From Syntrophaceae bacterium (GTDB lineage: Bacteria; Desulfobacterota; SM23-61): DNA of 40,873 bases. Below the pieces are notes generated by a model. That model was not told where the DNA came from and made no database searches. It was given only the letters and a program-made list of their open reading frames with translations. Numbering within the stretch: the first letter of the stretch is position 1; each line of letters starts with the position of its first letter. Location: positions 1 through 40,873 of the forward strand of contig JACAEW010000218.1 of the NCBI GenBank assembly GCA_013388675.1, written 5' to 3'. This document shows, one piece after another, positions 23,924-31,374 of the stretch. The translations under genes were made by a program, and so were the position numbers.

Positions 23924-25585
23924 TCATACGGTCCTCGGTTCCCGGTACTCTCCGAACACTTGCTTCAAAGTCGAGATGATTTCTCCAACGGTCGCCCGCG
24001 CCTCCACTGCCGGGAAGAGAGGGGGGAATAGGTTTTCGCCTTTTTCCGCGGCCTGGCGGAGGGCGGCGAGGGTTTCCCCGACCTTCCGGGAATCCCGTTT
24101 CTCCTTCACCGCCTTCAGCCGGGCGATCTGGGCTTCCCGGATTTTGGGATTGGCCCGGTACACCTCGATGGGCCTCTCCTCTTCCTTGGAGGTGAACCGG
24201 TTCACGCCCACCAGGACCTTCTCCCCCCGGGAGATTCTCTCCTGGAGTTCGTAGCTCTGCCTCGCAAGGTCCCGCTGCAGCGTCCCCTCCTCGATGGCCT
24301 TGACGATGCCCCCGCGAGCCTCGTAGTCAGCCATGGTCCGGCGCATCCTCTCTTCCATCTGGTTGGTCAGGGACTCTATGTAATAGGAACCGGCCAGGGG
24401 GTCCACCGTGTCGGTCACACCGGTTTCGTAGGCGATAATCTGCTGCACCCGCAGGGCCGTGCGGATGGCCAGGTCGGAGGGAATGGCGTAGGCCTCGTCG
24501 AAACAGCCCATGTTCAGCGACCGGGTCCCGGCCAGGACGGCGGCCAGCCCGAAGAGCGCGCCCCGGGTGATGTTGTTCAGGGGTTCGGCCGCGGTCATGC
24601 CCCCTCCCAGGGCCCCGGTGGAAAATTTCAGGCGCATGGATTCCGGATTTTTTGCGCCATACCGCTCTTTCATGAGCCGGGCCCAAAGCCGACGGGCGGC
24701 CCGCAGCTTGGCCACATCCTCGAAAAGATGAAAATTCCTTCCCCCTACGGCCATGTGGAAGACGATCTGGGGGGCCACCTGATCGACCGAATATCCTCGT
24801 TTCAGCACCTCGTCGATATAGGCCAGGGCATTGAGGAACGGAAGCGACACCGATTGTTCGGCCTTGGCCCCGTATTCGCAAAGATGGGTGGCCGACACGC
24901 TGATGGGGTTGAACCGGGGGATGTGGTTGATGCAGTATTCGATGGTATCGGCGATGAGGCGCATGGAAGGCTTGGGGGGGAAAATCCAGGTCCCCCGGGC
25001 CACGTATTCTTTCAGGATGTCGTTCTGCACGGTTCCCCTCAGCGCCTCCGGAGGTACCCCCTGTTTCTTTCCCACCAGGACGTACATGGCCAGAATGATG
25101 GCCGCGGTGGAATTGATGGTGAAGGAGGTGCTCATCTTGTCCAGGGGAATTCCCTCGAAAAGCCTTTCCATGTCATCCAAGGTGTCCACCGCCACGCCCA
25201 GCTTTCCCACGTCGTGCCGGGCCAGGGGATCGTCCGAATCCATTCCCAACTGGGTGGGGAGATCGAAAGCCAGGCTTAACCCGGTCTGCCCGCTCTTGAG
25301 CAGGAACTTGAACCGCTCGTTGGTCTCTTCCGCCGTGGCCATGCCGGCGTAGGGACGCATGGTCCAGAGCTGGCTGCGGTACATGGTGGGGTAAATGCCC
25401 CGGGTGAAGGGGTAGGCCCCGGGGTCGCCCAGGTCTCGCCCATAATCAAAACCGGCTAGGTCCTCGGGTCCGTAAAAAACCTTGACCGGCTCCCCGAAAC
25501 TGGTGTAGGCTTCCCGCGGCCCTTTCTTTTTTTCCTCGCTTTCGGCCTGCTTGTCGGCCTTATCCGCAGAATGTGGGGCACTCAT
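23924..25585 (-). CDS. Adenosylcobalamin-dependent acyl-CoA mutase large subunit, divergent active site
   Basis: A 553-residue TIM-barrel subunit of the methylmalonyl-CoA mutase family, separate from its B12 domain. Tyr79 (TMRPYAG), Gln187 (TVQNDILKEY), Arg197 and His234 match the residues of methylmalonyl-CoA mutase that hold substrate (Tyr89, Gln197, Arg207, His244). The middle of the barrel is altered, however. The usual GYHIREAGA region reads ATHLCEYGA, the Arg of APRLSFF is Gln274, HTQTAGSTLT is replaced by STGALGGGMT (about 323-332), and SLHTN by SLNMG (357-361). It is therefore a mutase of uncertain acyl specificity rather than a plain methylmalonyl-CoA mutase. ATG 25585 follows AAGGAGGAAGG. 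A good promoter lies upstream. It forms an operon with the small subunit and a CoA-transferase. Confidence 0.85.
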   Translation of the reverse strand: MSAPHSADKADKQAESEEKKKGPREAYTSFGEPVKVFYGPEDLAGFDYGRDLGDPGAYPFTRGIYPTMYRSQLWTMRPYAGMATAEETNERFKFLLKSGQTGLSLAFDLPTQLGMDSDDPLARHDVGKLGVAVDTLDDMERLFEGIPLDKMSTSFTINSTAAIILAMYVLVGKKQGVPPEALRGTVQNDILKEYVARGTWIFPPKPSMRLIADTIEYCINHIPRFNPISVSATHLCEYGAKAEQSVSLPFLNALAYIDEVLKRGYSVDQVAPQIVFHMAVGGRNFHLFEDVAKLRAARRLWARLMKERYGAKNPESMRLKFSTGALGGGMTAAEPLNNITRGALFGLAAVLAGTRSLNMGCFDEAYAIPSDLAIRTALRVQQIIAYETGVTDTVDPLAGSYYIESLTNQMEERMRRTMADYEARGGIVKAIEEGTLQRDLARQSYELQERISRGEKVLVGVNRFTSKEEERPIEVYRANPKIREAQIARLKAVKEKRDSRKVGETLAALRQAAEKGENLFPPLFPAVEARATVGEIISTLKQVFGEYREPRTV

Positions 25586-25636
25586 ATTCCTTCCTCCTTC
25601 ACCCTCGAGCAATCCGAAATTGGGGGGACATCTTTT

Positions 25637-25664
25637 TCTATAATTTTAAAGGGTTCTTTGTCAA
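25637..25664 (-). promoter_or_regulatory. Sigma70 promoter of the acyl-CoA mutase operon
   Basis: On the minus strand TTGACA (25664-25659), a 16-base spacer and TATAGA (25642-25637), about 52 bases before ATG 25585. This is a strong match in the divergent gap to the CoA-transferase at 25769. Confidence 0.68.
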
Positions 25665-25768
25665 CCCCGTTCTCTCCCCGGGGATTCAGTTGTATCCGAT
25701 TTTTGATTGTGCTAGATTTTGGTAGTCTCTTGCGTTGATTATTTTTTGCAAGATCGGAAATCAATGGA

Positions 25769-27103
25769 ATGAAATCAGGAAAATGGTGCACCGCCCGGGA
25801 AGCCCTCCGCCGGGCCATCCAGCCGGGGGACCGAATTTTCTTCTCCATCGCCTCCGGCCAGCCCCAGACCCTGCTGCAAGCTCTGGCCGAGGACTTCGAA
25901 TTCTACCGGGACGTGGAAGTCATCAACGGCATTCTGCTGGCCGAGCACCCCCTGGCTAAAAAGGGCCTCCAATCTTCATTCCGCTGCATCAGTTTCCAGA
26001 ATAGCGCTTCCCTCCGCCAAGACTGGGAAGAGGGGCGGATCGATTTTCTCCCCGTCCGTTATTCGGACGTGCCCCGCGTATTTTCCCGCGAGGGGCCGAA
26101 ACCGCTCGGGGCGGTTCTCGTCCAGGTATCCCCCCCGGACGATCAAGGCCGGTTCAGCCTGGGAGTTTCTGCGAGTCACTCTTATCCGCTGGCGCTGGAA
26201 GCCCGGAGGATCGTCGCCGAGGTGAACGAGCGGGCGCCCCGCACTGGCGGGCCTTGTTTTTTTACCGAAGACCAGATTGACTTTCTCGTGGAGTGCTCCG
26301 CCCCGCTGGTTCCCTACCGGGAGATCCAATTCGGGGAGACGGAGAAACGGATTGCCGAGTGGGTGGTCGACCTCATCCCGGATGGGGCGACGATTCAGAT
26401 CGGCATCGGGAACCTCCCGGCGGCGATCCTCAAGCTGTTGGAAGGGAAAAAGGACCTCGGGATTCATTCCGGAATGCTCTCCGACAGCGTGGTGGACCTA
26501 GTGGAGAAGGGGGCGGTCACCAACGCACGGAAAAGCGTTCTCCCGGGAAAAATCGTGGCCGGGGAGCTGATCGGAACGGAAAAGCTCTTCCGCTTCGGTC
26601 ACGAAAACCCCATCCTGGAGATGCACGGGGCCGGGGTGAGTCATAACGCTGAGCTGATCGGGAAGATCGACCCTTTCATCGCCATCAATTCGGCCGTGGA
26701 GATTGACCTTACCGGACAGATCAACGCCGAGTCTTTGAATGGGGTTCAGATCAGCGGTGTGGGAGGCCAATTCGACTTTATCGAGGGGGCTTACTTCTCC
26801 AAGGGGGGGAAATCCATCACCGCCCTGACCTCTTCCGCCGGCAGGGGCAAAGTCTCGCGTATCGTTCCCACCCTGCCGCCGAAGGCCGTCGTCACGACTC
26901 CCCGCTACCTGACCGACTGGGTGGTGACCGAATACGGAGTCGCCCTACTGCGCGGGAAATCCAACCGACAGCGGGCGGAAGCCCTGATCTCCATCGCCCA
27001 CCCGGACTATCGGGACGGATTGTGGGAGGCCTTCCGGAGAGAATGCATAGGGCTAAAAGCCGTTGGGGGGAGGGAGTTCGGAGTTCGGAAGAGAAATCCT
27101 TGA
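25769..27103 (+). CDS. Acetyl-CoA hydrolase / 4-hydroxybutyrate CoA-transferase family protein
   Basis: A 444-residue protein of the fused (alpha plus beta) family I CoA-transferase type. Family segments are the N-terminal GDRIFFSIASGQP, VSPPDDQGRFSLGVS, IQIGIGNLPAAI, AINSAVEIDLTGQINAES and the GVGGQFDFIEGA glycine loop. In 4-hydroxybutyrate CoA-transferases the catalytic Glu stands in a GIHTEM motif; here the same place reads GIHSGM (231-236), so the glutamate appears to be Gly235. That makes classical ping-pong transfer doubtful unless another residue serves; some acetyl-CoA-hydrolase-annotated relatives seem to share this change. It is divergent from the mutase operon. A weak promoter (TTGTAT, 17 bases, TAGATT at 25690-25718) may drive it. 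No clear ribosome site precedes ATG 25769. Confidence 0.82.
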   Translation: MKSGKWCTAREALRRAIQPGDRIFFSIASGQPQTLLQALAEDFEFYRDVEVINGILLAEHPLAKKGLQSSFRCISFQNSASLRQDWEEGRIDFLPVRYSDVPRVFSREGPKPLGAVLVQVSPPDDQGRFSLGVSASHSYPLALEARRIVAEVNERAPRTGGPCFFTEDQIDFLVECSAPLVPYREIQFGETEKRIAEWVVDLIPDGATIQIGIGNLPAAILKLLEGKKDLGIHSGMLSDSVVDLVEKGAVTNARKSVLPGKIVAGELIGTEKLFRFGHENPILEMHGAGVSHNAELIGKIDPFIAINSAVEIDLTGQINAESLNGVQISGVGGQFDFIEGAYFSKGGKSITALTSSAGRGKVSRIVPTLPPKAVVTTPRYLTDWVVTEYGVALLRGKSNRQRAEALISIAHPDYRDGLWEAFRRECIGLKAVGGREFGVRKRNP

Positions 27104-27157
27104 GGCCCTTAAGCACATTCAAACCCGCTGAGCCACACTTTCCCTTCGGGAGCCTTT

Positions 27158-27364
27158 ATGACCCTTTCTTTCCTACGCCACAAAGTGGTCGAGGTGGAAC
27201 CGTTGGCCGACGGTTCCCTGGCCATCTCCTGGCGCTTGGTGGATAGTCTGACGGAGATGGAATTGACCGTAAAGGTGCGCCCCCCGGACCTGGAAATCGC
27301 CCATTCCTGGATCAGCCGCCACCCCGAAGCGCAAGGCGCCTGTCTCCCCCGCCCTAAAGGATGA
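27158..27364 (+). CDS. Short DUF2889-like protein (probably truncated or minimal)
   Basis: A 68-residue open frame with a GGGAG site 8 bases before ATG 27158, placed 54 bases after the CoA-transferase and 4 bases before the PHP gene. The segment KVVEVEPLADGSLAISWRL, then SLTEMELTVKV and PDLEIAHSWISRHP resembles the first third of DUF2889 proteins, but the later part of that family, with its GCTHL-type motif, is missing. The frame after its TGA shows no coding character, so this is not a further recoding case. It is either a short relative or the remains of a longer gene. Confidence 0.45.
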   Translation: MTLSFLRHKVVEVEPLADGSLAISWRLVDSLTEMELTVKVRPPDLEIAHSWISRHPEAQGACLPRPKG

Positions 27365-27368
27365 ACGG

Positions 27369-27995
27369 ATGAGGATCGACCTGCACATCCACACCCGCCC
27401 CAAATCCCCCTGCAGCGCCATCGATCCCGCGGCCCTCCTGGGGGCCGCCGCTCGGGCGGGGTTGGACGGAATCTGCCTTACGGAGCACCAGAATCGGTGG
27501 TCCCCCGAGGAAATGGAAGGTCTCCTCCGCGAAAGGGAAATCCGCGTTTTCCAGGGCAACGAGATCACCACCAATCAGGGGGACATCCTGGTTTTCGGTT
27601 ATGACCGGGATATCAAGGGGGTCGTGCCCATCCAAGACCTGCGGAATGAGGTTCAGGCCGTCGGGGGATTGATGATCGCCGCCCATCCTTTCCGCGGCTT
27701 TCTCCTCTTCGGAATTACCCAACTTCAAATGGACGTGGAGCAGGCCAGCAGACGGGCCGTGTTTCAATACGTGGACGGGCTGGAGGTTCACAACTGCAAG
27801 GTCACCGACCCCGAAAACGACATGGCCCGTCGGGTTGCCGAGCGGCTGGGATTGCGGGCGTTGGCCGGAAGCGATGCCCATCGCCTGGACGAAGTGGGCC
27901 GGTGCGTGACGATCTTGGAAAAAGAGGTTCGGACCGAAGCGGAGCCGATCGAAGAGCTCCGGGCCGGACGGTTCACCGTGGAAAACCGGCGTTAG
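27369..27995 (+). CDS. PHP-domain metal-dependent phosphoesterase
   Basis: A 208-residue PHP protein. The metal-binding motifs are in place: DLHIHT at the N-terminus, LTEHQ, GNEITT, AAHPFRG and AGSDAHRLDEVG near the C-terminus. PHP proteins of this size hydrolyse small phosphoesters, for example nucleoside or histidinol phosphates, using a trinuclear metal site in the cytoplasm; the substrate is unknown. AAAGGATG precedes ATG 27369. The gene sits tightly between the short DUF2889-like gene and the DUF169-CoaE fusion (17 bases), so all three are likely one transcript. Confidence 0.85.
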   Translation: MRIDLHIHTRPKSPCSAIDPAALLGAAARAGLDGICLTEHQNRWSPEEMEGLLREREIRVFQGNEITTNQGDILVFGYDRDIKGVVPIQDLRNEVQAVGGLMIAAHPFRGFLLFGITQLQMDVEQASRRAVFQYVDGLEVHNCKVTDPENDMARRVAERLGLRALAGSDAHRLDEVGRCVTILEKEVRTEAEPIEELRAGRFTVENRR

Positions 27996-28012
27996 AGTCA
28001 GAAGGGGGAACC

Positions 28013-29431
28013 ATGGCCACCGATCAGGGTTGGGAAAAGCTGGTTCGCCGGATGGAACTGCTGCTGCGTTTGAAATCTTTCCCCGTTGCCTTCAAACTAT
28101 TCGAAAACAAAGAAAGGCTCTCCGGGGTCCGTTTTCTTCGGAGGATGAGCCACAAGAGCACTCTCTGCCAAATGATTACCATCGTCCGAAACTTCGACTG
28201 GACCGTGGGCGCGGACCTCGACGATTTTCTCTCCCCCATGTGTCCTTCGATCCTCGGCCTGACCGATCTGCCCGAGCTGTACAAGGACGGGACGTTTCGC
28301 TCGATCGTGTGGACGAAAACCCGCTCGGATGGCCAAAAGTACGAAAACTCCGTTTTTCGCATCCCGCCCGGCCGCTACGAGGCCGTGGCCATGGCCCCCC
28401 TGGTTTACAATCCCTTCGATCCCGATATCGTGCTCCTCTACGCCAACCCGGCCCAGATGATGCTTTTGATCAACGCCCTGCAATACGAAGACTACGAAGT
28501 CATGGAATTTTCCTGCGTGGGCGAGTCCTCCTGTTCGGATGTCATCGCCCGGTGCTATCTGACCGGCAAGCCTTCCCTATCCATTCCCTGCTACGGGGAA
28601 CGCCGGTACGGCCACGCCCAGGACGACGAGCTGGCCATGGCCTTACCGGCGGGCCTGATGGAAAAGGCCCTAAGGGGCCTGGAGGCACTCTACAAGCGCG
28701 GAATTCGCTATCCCATCAGTTACGCGGGGGCGGAGATGGACGCGACCCGCGCCTTTCCCATGGCTTACGGGGGGATGAAACAACTGGAGGAACTCCGGGG
28801 CCGGGACCACCGGATCCTCTTGGGAGTCACCGGAGGGATCGCCAGCGGAAAGTCGACCGTGGCCCGCATGCTGGAAGAGCTGGGAGCGCCGATCATCGAT
28901 TTCGACCTTCTCAGCCGGCTGGTGGTGGAACCCGGAAAGCCCGCCTGGAAGGACATTGTCTCCTATTTTGGGGAACAGGTCCTTCTGCCGGACAAAAACC
29001 TGGACCGGAAGAAGCTCTCGGAAATTGTGTTCCGGGATATGGAAAAGAGGAAAAAGCTGGAAGGTTTCACCCACCCCCGGATTCACGAAGAGTTTGTCCG
29101 GCGGGTCGGGGAATTCACGGCCGAAAATCCGGGTGCGGTGATTCAAGTGGTCGTTCCCCTTCTGATCGAGGCGAACCTTCAGTACCTGTTCCACAAACTC
29201 CTCCTGGTCTATATCCCGCAGGAAATGCAGGTCCAGCGGCTTATGGATCGGGACCGGATTTCCCGGGAGATGGCCCTTAGCATCCTGAAGGCCCAGCTCC
29301 CCATCGACGAAAAACGCTCCTACGCGGACTACATCATCGACAACTCCGGCCCTCTGGAGGAGACCCGGAAGCAAGTATTGGAAGTCTGGCAAAGGTTAAA
29401 GGATTTCCAAAAAGGGAGGGCGAAGGCCTAG
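28013..29431 (+). CDS. coaE: DUF169 - dephospho-CoA kinase fusion
   Basis: A 472-residue two-domain protein without an internal stop or frameshift. Residues about 1-255 form a DUF169 domain (FPVAFKLFENKE, CQMITIVRNFDWTVGAD, LPELYKDGTFRSIVW, SCVGESSCSDVIARC, with several conserved-looking cysteines). From about residue 264 it is dephospho-CoA kinase: P-loop GGIASGKST (271-279), GAPIIDFDLLSRLVV, TFHP-like FTHPRIHEEF, VVPLLIEANL and YADYIIDNSG. CoaE phosphorylates the 3'-OH of dephospho-CoA, the last step of CoA synthesis. DUF169 proteins of anaerobes are unassigned. GAAGGGGG precedes ATG 28013. A strong terminator follows. The fusion suggests that DUF169 senses or handles something tied to CoA, but this is inference. 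Confidence 0.87.
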   Translation: MATDQGWEKLVRRMELLLRLKSFPVAFKLFENKERLSGVRFLRRMSHKSTLCQMITIVRNFDWTVGADLDDFLSPMCPSILGLTDLPELYKDGTFRSIVWTKTRSDGQKYENSVFRIPPGRYEAVAMAPLVYNPFDPDIVLLYANPAQMMLLINALQYEDYEVMEFSCVGESSCSDVIARCYLTGKPSLSIPCYGERRYGHAQDDELAMALPAGLMEKALRGLEALYKRGIRYPISYAGAEMDATRAFPMAYGGMKQLEELRGRDHRILLGVTGGIASGKSTVARMLEELGAPIIDFDLLSRLVVEPGKPAWKDIVSYFGEQVLLPDKNLDRKKLSEIVFRDMEKRKKLEGFTHPRIHEEFVRRVGEFTAENPGAVIQVVVPLLIEANLQYLFHKLLLVYIPQEMQVQRLMDRDRISREMALSILKAQLPIDEKRSYADYIIDNSGPLEETRKQVLEVWQRLKDFQKGRAKA

Positions 29432-29543
29432 CCCAATTTTTCCCCCCCTCTTCTCAAAATGTGATAAAATGGAATAAAAATCGGATCAAACCCATAGACC
29501 CTTAGCCTTTGACCCCAAAGGGGGTGGATCATGGTAATTTGAA

Positions 29544-29575
29544 AACCCATTCCGAGAGCAGGAATGGGTTTTTTT
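29544..29575 (+). terminator. Rho-independent terminator of the PHP-CoaE unit
   Basis: AACCCATTCC (29544-29553) pairs perfectly with GGAATGGGTT (29561-29570) around a seven-base loop, followed by a run of T to 29575. It separates coaE from the cNMP-binding gene. Confidence 0.92.
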
Positions 29576-29636
29576 GTTGCGGGGCGGAACGATGACCGAG
29601 GGGATACCATCCTATTCCTAAGAAAGGAGGAGAGCG

Positions 29637-30287
29637 ATGATCCAGATCGAATTGACTCATGAAAACGTCGAAATGCTTCGGGAAATCCTCGCAAGCCACC
29701 TTTCTCAATTGCGAATGGAGCTTGCCTGCACCGATCGAAGGGACTTCCGCGATTACCTGAAGAAAAGGGGAGAATTTCTGGAGGGGTTCATTCGGGACCT
29801 GGAGAGAGAACTGTCCGCTGCCGGAAAGGGGCTGATTTCAATCGATCGACTCCGGGCGGTGGAAATCTTTCAGGGCCTCACGGATTGGGATTTGAAAATC
29901 GTGGCCCAATTTTTCCATGAAGAGCAAATCCAACCCGGCGTGCTCCTGTGCAAGGAAGGAGAAATAGCCGACCGGCTCTTCATCCTGGAAGAAGGAGGGG
30001 TGACCCTGACAACCCAGAAAGGGGAATCCTACGAGCTCAGGATCCCTGGGAAAATCATCGGGTGGTCTTTTTTGGTCTCCCCGAATCTTTACACCGCCAC
30101 GGCGAAGACGCGTACTTCCTGTTCCCTTCTGGTCATGAAGAGCCCTGATTTCTACTATCTCATCCACAAGGAGCCGAAAATGGGGGTCAAGGTGATGGAT
30201 AATCTGGCTCGAGTGGTGGCCAGCCGCCTGAAGGGAGCCGAGGAAGCCCGGGGGCGGGAGGCAACTTCGAACCGCCCGATTGCTTGA
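29637..30287 (+). CDS. Cyclic-nucleotide-binding-domain protein
   Basis: A 216-residue protein. Residues about 1-65 are helical and charged (HENVEMLREILASHLSQLRMEL, KKRGEFLEGFIRDLERELS), and about 72-190 form a cNMP-binding beta-roll (FQGLTDWDLKIVAQFF, GVLLCKEGEIADRLFILEEGGVTLT, IPGKIIGWSFLVSPNLYTATAKT). The phosphate-binding cassette is non-canonical: it lacks the usual RxA motif. There is no helix-turn-helix after it, so it is not a CRP/FNR transcription factor but more likely a signal-receiving partner. AAAGGAGG precedes ATG 29637. The next gene starts 26 bases later and is probably co-transcribed. Confidence 0.83.
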   Translation: MIQIELTHENVEMLREILASHLSQLRMELACTDRRDFRDYLKKRGEFLEGFIRDLERELSAAGKGLISIDRLRAVEIFQGLTDWDLKIVAQFFHEEQIQPGVLLCKEGEIADRLFILEEGGVTLTTQKGESYELRIPGKIIGWSFLVSPNLYTATAKTRTSCSLLVMKSPDFYYLIHKEPKMGVKVMDNLARVVASRLKGAEEARGREATSNRPIA

Positions 30288-30313
30288 TCCCCGATCCGAA
30301 AGGAGGTGTCCTT

Positions 30314-31135
30314 ATGGCCGTTATCACGGTATCCCGGCAGGTGGGAAGTCTGGGGACGGAAATCGCCCGAGAAGCGGCACAGCGTTTGCGCTATGAATAT
30401 GTGGACAAAGAAAAACTCGAGCAGCTGCTCAAGGGGTTCGGATTTCCCGAACCGCAAGTGGAAAAATTCGACGAAAAGAAACCTCCCTTTTGGGACGCCC
30501 GGTCCTTGGAGAGAAGAAAGTTCCTCCACGCAACCCAGGCGGTCTTGTACGACCTGGCCAGCAAGGGCCGGGTGGTGATCGTCGGACGGGGCGGGCAGGT
30601 TTTGCTGAAGCAGGTCCCGGGGGTCCTGCACGTCCGAATCGTGGCCCCTTTCGAAAAACGGCTGAAACGGATGGTTGAAACCGGAGGATTCGACGAAAAA
30701 CAGGCGGCCCGCTTCCTCCGGCAAAGCGACCAAGACTCTTTAGGCTACCTTCAGACCTTCTTTCATGTGAACTGGGACGACCCCTCGTTGTATGACTTGA
30801 TCCTGAATACAGCCCACCTTTCCGTGGAAACAGCAGCTCAAATCGTAACCGACGCGGCCCTTTCCCCCGACCTGACGGGCAAGGAAGATTTGGCCCGGGA
30901 TAAAATGACTGAATTAGCCCTGGGGCAGAAGGTCGAAGCGCAGCTGATGGATGTCCTGGGAGCCGAGATCCGGAACGTCGAGGTCGAGGCGAAGAAAGGA
31001 ACGGTGCTGTTAAGGGGAGCGGTTGCCTCCGCCCAAATCCGGGAGAACTGCGAAGAAGTGGTTGCCGCTCTGGAGGGGGTCCAAAAGGTGGAAAACCAAT
31101 TGACCGTCAGTCAATATCATCGCTACGGGACTTGA
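30314..31135 (+). CDS. Cytidylate-kinase-like protein with C-terminal BON domain
   Basis: A 273-residue protein. Residues about 1-190 resemble the cytidylate-kinase-like family: VITVSRQVGSLGTEIAREAA at the nucleotide-binding end, YEYVDKEKL, GRVVIVGRGGQVLLKQVPGVLHVRIVAPFEKRLKRM and a SVETAAQIV tail. The first loop is not a standard GxxGxGKS Walker A, so kinase activity is not certain. From about residue 205 a BON domain follows (KVEAQLMDVLGAEIRNVEVEAKKGTVLLRGAVASAQIRENC, VENQLTV), normally found in envelope or osmotic-stress proteins. AAAGGAGG precedes ATG 30314. It is coupled with the cNMP-binding gene and closed by a strong terminator. Confidence 0.82.
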   Translation: MAVITVSRQVGSLGTEIAREAAQRLRYEYVDKEKLEQLLKGFGFPEPQVEKFDEKKPPFWDARSLERRKFLHATQAVLYDLASKGRVVIVGRGGQVLLKQVPGVLHVRIVAPFEKRLKRMVETGGFDEKQAARFLRQSDQDSLGYLQTFFHVNWDDPSLYDLILNTAHLSVETAAQIVTDAALSPDLTGKEDLARDKMTELALGQKVEAQLMDVLGAEIRNVEVEAKKGTVLLRGAVASAQIRENCEEVVAALEGVQKVENQLTVSQYHRYGT

Positions 31136-31191
31136 AAACGGCGCTTCTTCCGCCATAGGCCTAAACCGAAAAGTGAGGAGATAACGCATTG

Positions 31192-31226
31192 GCCCCGGCC
31201 TCTCAATCGGAAGCCGGGGCTTTTTT
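31192..31226 (+). terminator. Rho-independent terminator after the kinase-like/BON gene
   Basis: GCCCCGGC (31192-31199) pairs with GCCGGGGC (31213-31220), followed by six T (31221-31226). Confidence 0.9.
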
Positions 31227-31374
31227 CTTTGGCCCCGGGGGCCGGGGATCCTTTGGGCATAGATTCCCCCCATGGGAAACAATGGAGCAGGTTTTCTTGG
31301 TTGATTCCGCCTTCCGGGTTAAGGTAGACTGAATGGGAATTTAGCCATCTTGCCTGCCGGAAAGGAAACGAAGA

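Noticed and set aside
27362..27364. UGA at the end of the short DUF2889-like gene as another recoding site
   Set aside because: The frame beyond it has no similarity to the family and overlaps the PHP gene in another frame.
29428..29694. 88-residue minus-strand open frame
   Set aside because: It contains the coaE terminator hairpin and the ribosome site of the next gene, and has no recognised motif.
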